NCBI RefSeq assembly: GCF_000143415.4
Contig: NW_003314299.1
Coordinates: 314,979-378,978 of the forward strand
Direction: 5' to 3'
Origin: Selaginella moellendorffii
Taxonomy: Eukaryota; Streptophyta; Lycopodiopsida; Selaginellales; Selaginellaceae
DNA length: 64,000 bases
Shown here: positions 8,496 through 21,104 of the stretch, in pieces
Position numbering within the stretch: the stretch's first letter is position 1
Layout of the letters: each line of letters starts with the position of its first letter
Made by a program: the position numbers and the translations under genes
Notes under the pieces: generated by a model
Told to the model about the DNA's origin: nothing
Database searches by the model: none
What the model saw: only the letters and a program-made list of their open reading frames with translations

Positions 8496-10129
8496 TGTGA
8501 GACATAAATCCCTAAGCCCCAAAGTGGAACTGAAAGGGTGCCATGTGGTAGTGGCTGAAGCAAAAGCCAAACGAGCGTAACACGTTTGGACTAAAAGGCT
8601 CCAACTTGAAAGGTTGAGAGCCGAAGTGGAACTCCTAACGGAGTGCTCAAGGAACGAGCATGAAGCGAGCAATAAGCGAGGCTCCAAAAAGGGACCCAAA
8701 AGGATCAACACATGACACATGGAAGTGTCCGAGATGGAGTCCAAGATGGACCCGAGTTGGAGTCCGAGGTGGAGTTCAAGATGGAGTCCGAGATGGACTG
8801 AGATGGAGTCCGAGATGGACCCGAGATGGAGTCCAAGATGGACCCGAGATGGAGTCTGAGATGGAGTCCGAGATGGAGTCCGAGATGGATCCGAGATGGA
8901 GTCCGAGAAGGACCTGAGATGGAGTCCGAGGTCGAGACCGAGGTCAGGACTGAGACCGAGACCAAGACCAAGACCAAAACCGAGACCGGGACTGAGACCG
9001 GGACCGAGACCGAGACTGAGACCGAGATCGGGACCGAGACCGAGACCGAGGCCGAGACCAAGCCCGCGTCCGAGTCCGAGTCCAAGTCTGAGTCCGAGTC
9101 CAAGTCTGAGTCCGAGTCCGAGTCCGAGTCTGAGAGGGTGAAAGCCCAAAGCATTCATCTCCCAGACCCTGGGGGGTTTGGTGAGCTCCAAAAGTATAGT
9201 AGGGGGAGGACTGCAGTGGAGCCAGTTTGGCCAGGAAAGGCCAGTTTGGCCTAGGAAGGCCAGACCCAGTGTTGGGTGATGAACTGACCACTGGGAAGTC
9301 CAAGACTAGAGTGAATACGGACCGACAAGCGGGGTAGCTTGGTGAAGTGTTCAAGAGCCGGCTCTAGTTCCCCCGAGAGATCGACTGGCCGATGCTCCCA
9401 GTCCAAGTGTGGGTGGCACTACCTACTTGGATACCTGGTGTGGCTCAACAGAACCTTGCTCTAAGCCCATGGCTAGAGCACCCAAAGGCAGAAGGTGGGG
9501 AGAGTACCCACGAGGCTTGTGTAAGGCCACAGTGTTCCGAAGTGTTGTCCCAAAGACCTAGACTGTGGAAAGGAAGAGGAATAGTCCTCTGGTGTAATGA
9601 CCAAGGATACAGTCGTATAGTGAGGAAGTCCTAGAGGACCCTAGGACTTAGTGGTCGGGCCGGTGGGCCTTGAGCCAGTGGCAGTGTTGGCGAACACGGC
9701 CAAGGACAGAGAGGGACTTGGTGGGGACCAGAAAGGAGATATTGGGGAAGGCTATTCCCCATGTTTGTGGGCATCCTAAGGATGCTAAGGAGTGGATCTA
9801 GGATAACCACTCATGGGCGGATGGCCCAGTTTTGGAAAGACGGGATTGCAATGCAAATAGTGTTGGACCACCGATGTGACTAAGGTGATTGGGCATGGTC
9901 TAGTGTAACGGGCTAGTATGTTGGTGGTGCCTTGGGGTGTCGGTCATGGGACCGGACACGTGGAGCACTTGGACCAAGTGCAAAGGTTGAGTGGCATGGA
10001 TGCCATTCTCGGGGCTAGCAAGCACCAAGTCTTGAGAGGGACTTATGGAGGTTGTGAATGAGGTTCCTCCAAGTGGTCGGAGGTGCGGTTAAGTGACTAA
10101 AGTAGAATGGAAAAAATTAGTCGCTTACA
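8496..10129 (+). repeat. LARD1 LTR (3' LTR of a broken copy)
   Basis: Starts TGTGAGACATAAATCC, ends TCGCTTACA, 1634 bp. A purine-rich array fills about 8710-9140: GAGATGGAGTCC/GAGATGGACCC units, then GAGACC, then GAGTCC units. After the array come the block GTGAAAGCCCAAAGC and 'GGGGGGTTTGGTGAGCTCC', then CCAAAAGTATAGTAGGG. No primer-binding site follows 10129, so this is a right-hand LTR. Confidence 0.8.
8710..9140 (+). repeat. LTR-borne purine array (LARD1 copy 1)
   Basis: Three zones in order: 12-bp GAGATGGAGTCC-like, 6-bp GAGACC-like, 6-bp GAGTCC-like. No stop codon occurs in the consensus in any of six frames, which explains long overlapping ORFs on both strands. Confidence 0.9.
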
Positions 10130-10995
10130 CTCAGGTTCCACACCATTATGTTAGGATATATGGCATGTGATACGTGGCACATGAAGGGTTTAGGTTCTGC
10201 TTCATGATTATCTTATAGTAAATCACCATAAGATAAAGGATAAAAACCACGTGTGCTACAGAAGTTTTTCTATCCAAAATTGGACAAATCCAAAAAAGAT
10301 TTTGGCTAAGTTAGTGATAGGCACACCAAGGCTCATGAGTAGCAACATTAATCTCAGTGTGTGGGATTACAAGATGAGCATATCCAGATTGAAGAACCAC
10401 TCCCTAGGTTATTGGATAAGTTCATCCCTAAGAATTTTTGCTAAAGCATGGTAAAAGATGCAAAGCTATTCTTCTAGCCTAGAGGAAGAATAACCAAAGG
10501 GAATGTGTAAGGCCAAAAGCAAGTAATATGAGGATAGAATTGAATTATAAAAATCAAAAGGCATAGCCAAAGGTGGTTATGTAAGTTGGGAGTGGAGAAT
10601 CAAGTGGATGTTTGAAGGTGTTATTGGTAATTTTGGAGCTATAGAGAATCTAAAGTGTGGAATTGCCCATATTAAACCTTATAACAATTATAAAGCTTGC
10701 AAAAAAAAAACCTTAACAAGCTAAAAGACAAAGTCTCTTCAAGGTTCCCAAAAACAATTCTAGATATGTTAGTGCCTAGAAAGACAAGTGTAAATGGTTC
10801 ATAAAAATGCATGAAATTTGAGTGGCACAATAGAAGTGTGGTCTTAAAGTTTGTCATAAGACGAGGTTATCAAGATTAAGGAACTAATTCCCAAATATTC
10901 AAAGAAATGACTTTGAATGAAAGACAATAATTAAGGACTTTTACACTTATGCATGAAACCATATTATGTTGGTCTGGTGACTTGTTAAGGCTTTT
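10130..10995 (+). mobile_element. LARD1 internal fragment plus short flank
   Basis: From about 10270 on this aligns with 34400-35113 of the complete LARD1 (shared TGTGTGGGATTA, GGTTATGTAAGTTGGGAGTGG-like and CACTTATGCATGAA blocks) but is strongly diverged, so it is old. 10130-10270 is unassigned. A partial look-alike of the region A/B hairpin (ATGGCATGTG) at about 10160 has no matching right arm. Confidence 0.6.
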
Positions 10996-13647
10996 TTGGT
11001 TTATTCATTAACACTTGGAATAGATTGTTGGATGAAAAAGGTATGTAATTAAGGCATTGACATCACTAGCACTTGTGTTAGTGGAAGTAGTATTGTTATT
11101 TCGAGTGATGATGAATTTTCCTTAAACCTTGATTTTCTATATCATTTTTTTTGTTAGTGTTTTGGCTTCACATTGGATCTTGAAGATGGCTGAAGAAAAG
11201 TGTTAGTGTAATATGGATATCTGAAAATGTGGTCTTCATGATCAAGCCTTGGATGTTCACTTTGCATTTTATGGATGTTGATGTTGAATGTCAGAAATAT
11301 GGGCATGATGTTCAATGCTTAAGCATAATGTTGGGTTATGAGAAATTGTGTTGAGGTGAACCTATATAAAGTTCTAAGTAGGAGGAAGTTGGTTGAGTCT
11401 TGAAAATTTACATTCCTAGACTAATAGTCATTCTTTTTCTAAGATGGAAAATTTTCCAAAAATTTTCTTAAACTTTTCCAATGGCTGATTTGTTGATCAC
11501 TTTGCTCAAAAACCATTCTATTTTTGTAAGCCAATACAAATTAGTGAAGGGGTTAAAATTGACTTTGGTGAGCTTAGACCTTAGTCAGTAGTTTATATTA
11601 TACAACCCGAAAGGGATGCTAACTTTTGGGGCTAATTGAGTTGGATAGAGGTTGGAATTAGTGTAGAAAAGTGGCCGTTGCACTTTTCTTGAAAGGTGAC
11701 CCTTGTGCCTTTCTTTTATAGTGTTATACTAGGTGGTAGATTGCACCTTGCATTTTGTTAAACTCTATGAGAGTAGTGAGCTCTCATTAATCTTGATTTA
11801 GTCTAGGTAGCTTTGTGTCTTGACTGAGGATAATGATGTCCAACTTAATTATTTGAGGTTGAAATGTTGATACCCATACTATAGCCTTGTCTATTAGGAG
11901 GTTGTGTACCAATATGAGTCCATCTTATGGTCTTCACTTTAGTTTCAGCTGAGAGTTGATAATGCATAGCTAGCCTCTTCAAGGCATGCTCAGAGCTATT
12001 AGCTAAATGCATTAGTGAACTTATTGCGATTAAGTTGAATTTGAGTGGTCATTTAATTCATGTTTATTTATGTTCCTATATCTTGTACCTGAAGTATTAC
12101 GTTCATATTAGACAAGTATATGACTCAATGACATGAGTTTAGTGTTAGGTTTTGTGAAGGCAAGTTGAAAAGTGATTGTTGGTTGTTTAATTGCTTATAG
12201 ACTTTGTCTAGGATTGTTAACACTTGCTTCACTCGATAATGATTTAGTAATGATAAACTTACTTTATTGGATGGTGTTGTGGAGGATCATGTTGTGGTTT
12301 GCATGGTTTTCCCATGTTGGCATGTCAAATTTACCTCTATTGATATTATTTAGTTGCGTTTAGTTTGTGGTGTTGGATTTTATTGAGTCTTGGATATTGT
12401 GAATCACTCTTTGATGATGTGTTATCTGTAACTAAGTTTGTTGACAGTTTAATCTCAAATATTAAAGTATCTTTGACTTTGGCTAGCTTGGTTGCTAGAG
12501 AGTTTTGGGTGGTGATTCACTTTGCTTTCTTCTAGCTTTATCCTTATGTTGATGGCATTGAAGCAATGCTCTATCATTGATATTGTTGATATTGGGATTC
12601 AAATGAAATGAGATGTTTCTTTGTAAGATTGATATTGAGTTTTATTAGTCTCGATATAGATAGTGTTAATGATTTAGCTATATCTTTGTGTTATTGGCAT
12701 CCTTGTATTTGCTAGTTAGCAACTATATTGACGTTCAAATGAACTGAGTGGCAAGTTGAATTAATTGTGTTCTAGACGAGATTGCTTAGTCGGGATTGAG
12801 TTCTAAGCTTTTCCTTGAAAAATGATTCAATCGTGGACTATGCTAATTTTACGAGAGGAAGAATTAGTGATTGATATTGAAGATATTGATTCTTTGTTAA
12901 ATTTGAGTTGGGGATATATTGATCATTGATGATTCTTCTTATGTTTATTATGAAATGAGTTATATCTTGTTATAGATGGATTTATGGAGGATCAATTAGA
13001 TGATCACTTGTTGAGCATAGTTTCGCTATGCTTAGTTTTTGGATCGATACAGCCATGCTCTTCATTAACTTTAGCATTATAAAGTTTAATTTATGAATGT
13101 GTTGAAGAAGATATTATGGGTTGTACCATGATATCTTTTTTAGCATTGAAATTAGTTCATGTGAAATTTGTGATCATTGTTAAGCAAGATTTAACTATAT
13201 GCTTCTTCAAGCTTTTGGTTCTTTGAGTTTTCATGTTTATTATTCTATTTGTTAGGAGTTGTTGGGGAAGGCATTTTTGGCTTATTAGCTTCAATGTTGA
13301 AATTAGTATTTATAAATATAGCAATCATTGATGACAAATGACTATCATCTTAGGAAAGTTGATTGTTCTCATTAAAGGATTTGCTTGGTTGTTATTGATA
13401 TAGAATGATTTGTCATTCTTCATGATGGTGGATTCTTTCTTTGATGATGATTATACATCTCTCTATTGATAGAATGATTGATGATCTTTCATGATAGTTA
13501 ATTGTTCTCTTTGATGGTTTTTTACTTTTTGCATTACCACATGTTCTTTGTAGTCTGCTTTGGATTGGTCTTTTGGGTTTAACATATCAATAGGATATTT
13601 CTGATACTTGTTTAAGCAACTCTAGTTCCTTGGTATTGTTAACCATG
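10996..13647. other. T-rich, C-poor gene-free stretch
   Basis: No coding frame, RNA gene or repeat structure that I can name. The + strand is rich in T and G and poor in C. Short similar phrases (ATTGATGATC..CATGATAGTTAATTGTTCTCTTT) recur at about 13370-13530. Probably a decayed element of unknown type. Confidence 0.4.
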
Positions 13648-13841
13648 TGTAAGCTCCTGAATTTGGACTTCCCGGGAGGTCACCCAACCCAGTACTATTC
13701 AAACCCAAGGACACTTAACTCCAACTATCCCAAGACCCTTAACCAATTGGAAAAGGGGGTGCACTCTTGTTCATGGGCCCTTTCCCTTTATATTTGAACC
13801 CCATGGATCGTCTCTCAAGTCGTTCCCTTTGGTTGCTTACA
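13648..13841 (-). mobile_element. Cassandra-like solo LTR carrying a 5S rRNA fragment
   Basis: Read on the minus strand the unit starts TGTAAGCAACC and ends GGAGCTTACA, 194 bp, with a perfect 5-bp target duplication CCATG at 13643-13647 and 13842-13846. Inside it (13665-13720) is a stretch matching plant 5S rRNA: AGTTAAGTGTCCTTGGG (box A region), then TGACCTCCCGGGAAGTCC (box C region). Cassandra TRIM elements are defined by 5S-derived sequence with RNA polymerase III promoter boxes in the LTR. No second LTR is nearby, so this is a solo LTR. Confidence 0.82.
13665..13720 (-). ncRNA. 5S rRNA-derived segment (not a functional 5S gene)
   Basis: Covers only about the 3' half of 5S rRNA, including the internal promoter boxes. 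The 5' half is absent, so this cannot be a 5S gene; it is part of the LTR above. Confidence 0.8.
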
Positions 13842-13846
13842 CCATG

Positions 13847-14489
13847 ATCTTTTCAAATTAGTTAGTGCGATAGTTGGCATGAATGAGTGTTTGTTGGTTT
13901 TACCATATTCATTTTGTTCTGTTGATTGTTGCTCAAGTTAGTTCTGATATATTAGAATGTTATTTCCTTCAATGATACATTCGCAAGCATTGTGATTGCC
14001 AATTAATGATACTTTGTATTCTTTTAGTAGTTTTTTGTAAGTTGTTTAGCATGCTAACTACACTCTTTGACAGTTAAGTTTTATCATTGAGTTTTCTTGA
14101 TGATACACTTCCTATTGAATTTTGTTGGATAGTGACTCCTATATTTTCCAATGATAGTAATCTTGATAGTCTCTATACTATCATACTAATTTATCGGATG
14201 ATAGCTTACTTATAATACTTTTGGGTTCTAATTTAAGATTTATTCACTGATAATTAAGTCTCTAAGATATCATTGTCTATGACTTTGATATTGTCCATCT
14301 CTTGATTTTTTTGTTTGGGCCAGTATAAGTAGATTGGCTTGGACACTTCGTGTGCATAGTGAAATCTTTAGTCATAGGGTAGCTACTATCGACTAGTCAC
14401 ATCACCCACCTTTTTGTCAATGTTCCTTATTCCATTCAAAGGGTGTGACCATATAAACAACTCTAACTACCTATTTACAATAGTCTATT
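13847..14489. other. T-rich gene-free stretch, continuation
   Basis: Same composition as 10996-13647; the solo LTR interrupts one original segment. Nothing else recognisable. Confidence 0.4.
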
Positions 14490-14761
14490 TAAACTTTAAT
14501 GATGGGTTTGGTTTCTTTTCTCATGAGGGTTGGGGCTTCTGACTTCTCTCTCTATGTCCCTGCGGGCAGGGGCATATCACACTTTAATAAGCTAGGTGAC
14601 ACCCAGAGCAGTAGGGTGGCTAACTCTATTGGTCATTTCCTTGTTGGCGACGGTCGGAAGGTGTCTAAGTTGGTAGCGCATCCACATTAGACAAAGAAGT
14701 TACCCTAATTCATTTAAGTTGGTGCATTTCTCACATAATATGGGCCCCTAAGCCCTAGCTT
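14490..14761 (-). repeat. Dispersed repeat shared with 58690-58940
   Basis: In reverse complement it matches 58690-58940: GGAAATGACCAATAGAGTT, 'CCCTGCCCGCAGGGACATAG' and 'GAAATGCAC..ACTTAAATGA'. Its identity is unknown. Both copies lie close to broken Gyp1 LTR sequence. Confidence 0.6.
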
Positions 14762-15258
14762 CAACCTCAAGTCAGTTTGGAAGCACCACTAGAGAGTTCC
14801 TTCAAGACTCACTATCCCTACACTTTTGGAACCCCCTACAGCCCCCCCCCCCCCCCCCCCGCTGGGAGACACACACTTTGGGCTTTCACCATACGACCTA
14901 TATTTGTATTTAGACTTGGCCGAGTCCGAGATCGAGTTCGAGACCAAGTCTGAAATTAAGTCCAAGACAGAGTCCGAGGTTGAGTTTGAGATCAAGTCTG
15001 AGATCTCGAACTCGGTCTCGAACTCGATCTTGGACTCGGTCTCAAACTCGATCTTGGAGTCAGTCTTGGATTCGATCTTGGACTCGGTCTCGAACTCGGT
15101 CTTGGACTTGGTCTCAAACTCGATCTTGGAGTTGGTCTTGGATTCGATCTTAGACTCAGTCTTGAACTCGGTCTCAAACTCGGTCTTAGAGTCGGTCTCA
15201 AACTCGATGAACTCACACTTTCGGGGATCCTTTAGCTTACAACATCTCAGGGAGTTGG
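14762..15258 (-). repeat. Gyp1 LTR, minus strand, main part (split by LARD1)
   Basis: Reverse complement matches 6419-6945: GAGTCCGAG-type array (14915-15215), 'GTGAAAGCCCAAAGTGTGTG', then a C run at 14837-14860 (G run on the element strand). The first 14 bp of this LTR lie at 22773-22786, on the far side of the inserted LARD1. Beyond 14762 it diverges from the reference LTR. Confidence 0.75.
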
Positions 15259-16997
15259 TGTAAGCGACTAAATTTTCCATTCTACTTTAGTCACTTAACC
15301 ACACCTCCGACCACTTGGAGGAGTCTCATTCACAACCTCCATCAGTCCAATCCAGGACTTGGGGACTTGCTAGCCCCGAGAATGGCATCCATGCCACTCA
15401 ACATTTGCACTTGGTCCAAGTGCTCCACGTGTCCGATCCCACGACCGACACTCAAAGGTACCACCGACATAGCAGCCTGTTATGCTAAGGCCATGCCCAA
15501 TCACCTTTGCCACACTGGTAGTCCAATACCACTTGCATCACAGTCTTGGCTCTCCAAGACTAGGTAAACCATCCGTGAGTGGTCATCTCAGATCCACTCT
15601 TTAGCATCCTTAGGATGCCCACCGACAAGGGGAATAGCCTTCCCTAGTATCCCTCTGTCAGTCCCCACCAAGTCCCTTTCTGCCCTTGGCCGTGTTTGCC
15701 AACACTGCCACTGGATCGAGGCCCACAAGCCCGACCACTAAGTCCCATGGTCCTTTGGGACTTCCTCACCACACGACTGCGTCCTTGGTCACTTCTCCAG
15801 AGGACTGCTCCTCTTCCTTTCCACAGTCTGGGCCTTTGGGACAACATTTCGGAACACCGTGGCCTTACGCGAGCCACCTGGGTACTCTCCCCACCTATCG
15901 CCTTTAGGTGCTCTAGCCATGGGCTTAGAGCGAGGTTCCGTTGAGCCACGCCTGGTATCCAAGTAGGTAGTGCCACCCACACTTGGACTGGGAGCATCGG
16001 CCAGTCGATCTCCCGGGGGAACTAGAGCCGGCTCTTGAACACTTCACCAAGCTACCCCGCTTGTCGGTCCGTGTTCACTCTAGTCTTGGACTTCCCAGTG
16101 GGCAGCTCATCACCCAACACTGGGTCCGGCCTTCCTGGGCCAAACTGGCCTTTCCTGGCCAAACTGGCTCCACTGCAGTCCTCCCCCTACTATACTTTTG
16201 GAGCTCACCAAACCCCCCAGGGTCTGGGAGACGAACGCTTTGGGCTTTCACCCTCTCAGGCTCCGGACTCGGACTCAGACTCGGACTCGGACTCGAATTC
16301 GGACTCGGACTCGGGCTCGGGCTCGGTCTCGGCCTCGGCCTCGGTCTCGGTCTCGGTCCCGATCTCAGTCTCAGTCTCGGTCTCGGTCTCGGTCCCGGTC
16401 TCGGTCTCGACTTCGGACTCCATCTCGGACTCCATCTCAGACTCCATCTCAGACTCCATCTCGGGTCCATCTCGGGTCCATCTCGGACTCCATCTCGGAC
16501 TCCATCTCGGGTCCATCTCGGACTCCATCTCGGACTCCATTTCGGGTCCATCTTGGGTCCACCTCGGACTCCATCTCGGACTCCATCTCGGACTCCATCT
16601 TGGGTCCATCTCGGGTCCATCTCGGACTCTATCTCGGACTCCATCTCGGGTCCATCTCAGACTCCATCTCGGACTCCATTTCGGGTCCTTCTTGGGTCCA
16701 CCTCGGACTCCAACTCGGGTCCATCTCGGACTCCACTTCGGACTCCAACTCGAGTCCATCTCGGACACTCCCACGTGTCATGTGTTGGTCCTTTTGGGTC
16801 CCTTTTTGGAGCCTCGCCTTTTGCTCGCTTCGTGCTCGTTCCTTGAGCACTTCGTTGGGAGTTCCACTCCCGCTCTTGACTTTTCAAGTCGGAGCTTTTG
16901 GTCCAAACGTGTTACGCTCGTTTGGCTCTCGTTTCGGCCACTACCATGTGGTGCCCTTCCGGCTCCACTTTGGGGCCTAGGGATTTTGTGTCTCACA
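15259..16997 (-). repeat. 3' LTR of the minus-strand LARD1
   Basis: 1739 bp; purine array (on the element strand) at about 16255-16770. Longer than its sister LTR, mainly in the array. Confidence 0.85.
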
Positions 16998-17012
16998 ACT
17001 CCACCACCCATA
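16998..17012 (-). promoter_or_regulatory. Polypurine tract (plus-strand primer) of minus LARD1
   Basis: On the minus strand the element reads TATGGGTGGTGGAGT directly before TGTGAGACA of the 3' LTR. The same string precedes the LTRs at 8496, 31117, 36958, 6419 and 54185. Confidence 0.75.
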
Positions 17013-20000
17013 GACGAAGTTCGATGTCCTCATCGAACGGTGAACCATTTTATAAAGTAACACCCGCATGTGTTACCATTTCCATCCTTGGCGCGTAGCC
17101 AATATTTGTCAATGGTGTGACATTGAAGGCTCACCATGCCTTCTCCATATTCGTCAATGGTTGGACATTGAAGGCTCACCATGCCTTTTGCATATCCTCT
17201 AAGGAGGGTAGTCTCTCCAACTTAGAGACTGATTGGACCACATATAGTGGTTTTCTCCGTTTTTTTTTTTTTTTTTGGTTTAGTTCTCGCTAAACCTCTT
17301 AGAGACCCTTCTCTAAGTCAATCCCACTACTCCTTCTCGAGTAGTCTCAATTTCCATCGATATAACCTTTGCACTTTAGAACTTTGAATTTTGACTTCTT
17401 GGAGTCAATTTCCTAGGTGTCTCCGACACTTTGCCTTGCACCTTTTGTGCAACTCCACTTCCCATCCTAAGAAGTTCTCTACTCGAGGGCACCATCATCC
17501 TCTCTTCTATTTCGTGCCAAAGTTCCAGTTATCATACTTTGTGCTAGGGCTGTTCATGGCCCTATCATTTGGCTACCTTACCGCTCCCTCCCTTGGAACT
17601 TCCACTTTCGCAAAATCGGAGCATTTCGGAATCCCTCCTTGGAAACACACTTCCTTTCCCGCAACTTGTTAGCGTCCAACACATTAGTGTTCCTCGCCTA
17701 ACTTTGTCACTTGGATTCCTTCCAAGGGATTCCACGGCCCTATCTTGGCCACTCATCTTTTGCTCCTATCCGTTGATTGTTGCACCAAGCAACATCGAAT
17801 CTCTACCTCCCTCCTTGAGGTATTGTTTCGGTTCCATAGCAAAGACTCTTCTTTGCCAAGTCCGGAGGATGTTCACCCCTAGTACGTCTCTTTAGCATCT
17901 TCTGCTATGGGCTCTATCCACGGCCTAACTTCGTGACCCTCCCATGGGTCTTTTATAGAGACTACTTTCCTCGGACTCACTATGCCATCGCACGGACATA
18001 GTTTATTTCCCTTAGGTGCTCTTCCCACTTGGTCATCACGACCAAGCCACACCACCTTAAACAGTTCAATTTCAACATTTTGAACCAGGAACTTCATTCC
18101 TTAGCCAACCAAGGACCTTGTCCTTATCTGGCCATAAGATCATTTAGTGATCTCACCTTGGCACCTTAACAGAGTTGCCAAGAGGTACTTGGTCTTCTAG
18201 ACCTCCAAGTTGTTGACTATAACCCCGGGGGCATCCCCCACACTTGGCGGTGCACCCAAGCTAGCCCTTACGGCCAAGGGTTCATAGCAACTGAGATTAG
18301 GTGTCCCCATCTCACTCACCACGACCTTGGTGTCACTTGCACCAAAGTGTTCAAGTTAGATATGCTGAGCTTTCACACTAAGCAATCTAACCGTGCATCA
18401 CGACTCCGAGGCATCCCTCGCTTGGCGGTGTGCCCAAACCAGTCTCCCCACTGAGAGTCCATGACCACCGAAATATGAGTGTCCTCATATTCCAAACCAT
18501 CACCACGCCCTAGTGATTTGGGACTCGAACCCAAGCACTAGAGGGTCGGGACTCGAACCCAACCTCCGTATATGCATCTACGGACGGCATCACACAAGAT
18601 GCCTGGCGTGACTCCCCACGCCGGTGCACCAACTTATTTTTAAAGCGCGCTATAGATCACAGCTTAGGAACCTAGTTCCTCCACACTGCCAAGTCCTCTC
18701 ACTTGACATGTCTGTGATCATGCATGGACTCCTCCATGCTCGGCCTCATGGCCCACCCTTTTTGAAGTTATCACCTTCAACTAGGGTATTTGTTCCCCCG
18801 ACGTGCCAATCTCGCTTGGCAAGTCCTCCGACCACTGTAACATGGTTCCTGCATAAGCGTGAAAGTCCTTGACCATCGACTTTCGTTCAAAGCCCTCTCT
18901 TTGAACACTCGGGAACTACTTCCCTAACCTTGATAGCCTTGCCTCATGGCAAGCTTCAAGACCACGCTTCTGCTGTGCCACTCTGATTTCGCGCGTTCCA
19001 TGAACCATTTACACTTGGCCTTTCTAGGTACTAAGCTACCTAGAATCATCTTTGGGAACCTTGAAGGAACTCTGTCCCTCAGCTTGCTAAGGCCTCCCTT
19101 TTTGCAAGCCTTCCAAATGCCACATAGTCTAACATGGACAATTCCATATTTTAGACTCTCCATGGCATCACGGTTGCTAGCGGCAACACCCTCGAGCCCC
19201 CACTTGATTCTCCACTCCCAGCTGGCATAACCAACCTTGGTTATGCCCTTTGATTCCTACAGTTTGGTTCTATCCCCTTCTTGCTTTTTGGCTTCACACC
19301 TTTCCTTTGGTCATTCTCCTCCAGACCAGGAGGATAGCTTTGCACTTTCTATCATGCTTTAGCAAGTATTCTTAGGGATGAACCTACCCAATAGCCTAGG
19401 GAGTGGTTCCTCAATCCGGGTATGCTCACCTTATAATCCCACACACTGGGATTACATTGTTGCTTATGGGCCTTTACATGCCCATCACTAGCCTTGCCAA
19501 AATTCCATTTTTGGCTTTGTCCAACTCGGGTAGATAGTCCTCTCCTGTCTCCGCAACCTTGGACATTTGGATAGCACCTTCTATCCATCATTCGCTAGGG
19601 ACTTAGTCCCTTGGGCTTTATCCATTGCCCTCGCGACATCAAACACCACCTTCTGGTGTTCTAGAGTGTTCGGGTGTCCCAATGATGGTTTTCTTGACAA
19701 TGAGTATTTCCTTTTATGACATTGACTTACTATATCGCAACACAAGCAACTTATCCCCCGTAAGGGTATATCCAACTTCCCTATGCTATTAAGAAGTCTT
19801 GGGTAGCTACCTTCTACCCGTTTAACCAGTTATTTTGCACCTCTTGCTTAGTTGCCTCATAGTTGTCAAGTCCTACAATTCATTGCTTGGTGCTTTCACA
19901 CCTCCATCATTATCTGGGTCACCACACTCCAACTGCATTCTCTGCAGCTTAGGCTATGCTATTCCCATTTCCATTGGGATTCCTTTGGCAAGGGGTTCTC

Positions 20001-21089
20001 ATGAACCCACCAACATAGCCTCAAGGTATCACACCTTGGCACATTTGGTGTCTCCACACCATCGGCTCCACGAGCCTACATCTATGACATTTCCCCTTCG
20101 TGTCTAAGTCTTTGCCAAGACCAACACTGCTCTTTCTCATGCCAACCATCCGTTAGCACTGCACCATAGAGGTCACACACAACTTTATGTCAAAGTTGTT
20201 TTCTTCTGGGAACACCTTTCCCATAACTTTAGCATGGCACATTTTGCCATCGATAAGATACCCTCTATTCTCATCCTTGGATCCTATGATCCCCCCCCAT
20301 CCTTTGTGGGGTACAACACACCTCAGTCCAAATGCTTCCATCAGTCCTTTTAGGACCATCCGTTGACTCTACTTGAGTCATCCAGCAGTTTTGAACTTGG
20401 TTAATCCACAGACCCGTAAGGTCCTACTTGTGAGGCACTAGCTCACTGGAATACACTTCTTGCATTCCTGTCCTACTCAAAAGGACTATTTTCACAAGTG
20501 TTACTCCGACACTTGATTTTGTTCTGTGGGGGCAACCTTTGCCCGTTAGGACTACTTGTCCATGTGATGAGAACACCAACTCATCCACTTAATACACCCC
20601 CAACTCCTTGGGTTGTTCCAGCATTTATTAGTGGTAGCCCCGGCTACCTTTTCAAGGACTTGAGTCCTCTTCCGTATTTGACCTCCCACGGTCATTACTT
20701 CTGGTCTCACATTCATGAGCACCAACCTCAACTATATGAGGAAAATGTTGTGACTCCTTTATTGCTTTGGAGTCTTTATCTTTCCCGTGATCCCAACTGT
20801 AGTTGTTTACCACAACTACATTAGCCAGTTTGCTAAGTCAAACGCTCATCTGGATCACATCCTCAACTCTTTGAGGAAAACCATATACTGTTCCCAAGAT
20901 CCCAAAGTCGTTCCATTATTGGCCCTTTTCTATCCACCACCTCGTCTACAAGTTCACACATGAACTGTAATGGAGAGCCATGTCTTCCCGACTTGCTACT
21001 CCTCAAGGATAGGCCCACTCCTCGGACCTTCCGATGCCAACACTAGTGGTGATATACTTGAGCACCAATAAAAGTCGGACTAAGGAACA
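17013..21089 (-). other. Non-coding internal region of minus LARD1
   Basis: About 4.1 kb without a credible gene on either strand. It contains the hairpin row (18510-18625) and, in tandem, two copies of the 'GGACAC..CACCGCCAAG.G..GGGGATGCC' block (about 18180-18490). Conserved with 32851-36957 and, decayed, with 29590-31116 and 10270-10995, so the region is maintained despite coding nothing visible. Confidence 0.7.
18510..18625 (-). other. Row of stem-loops including two T-arm-like hairpins (minus LARD1)
   Basis: Reverse complement of the 35301-35405 structure: GGCGTG/CACGCC, GGCATC/GATGCC, TCCGTA/TACGGA, then two TTCGAGT-loop hairpins. Confidence 0.7.
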
Positions 21090-21101
21090 GCTCCGATACC
21101 A
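21090..21101 (-). promoter_or_regulatory. Primer-binding site, initiator Met-tRNA type (minus LARD1)
   Basis: Minus strand reads TGGTATCGGAGC, three bases inside the 5' LTR (whose end is 21105). Matches the usual TGGTATCAGAGC primer site with one change. Confidence 0.85.
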
Positions 21102-21104
21102 AGT

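Noticed and set aside
8469-9354. Long overlapping ORFs on both strands over the purine arrays (also at 16035-17060, 21828-22802, 31189-32112 and 36895-37947)
   Set aside because: The GAGTCC/GAGATGGACCC units contain no stop in any frame, so ORFs arise automatically; products are Asp/Ser, Gly/Leu or Arg/Thr runs, and they cross LTR borders.
13665-13720. Functional 5S rRNA gene
   Set aside because: Only about the 3' half is present and it sits inside an LTR with its own TSD.
17391-20824. Small ORFs (60-108 codons) inside LARD1
   Set aside because: They are not alike between the copies at 17-21 kb and 33-37 kb as proteins, and match no known domain.
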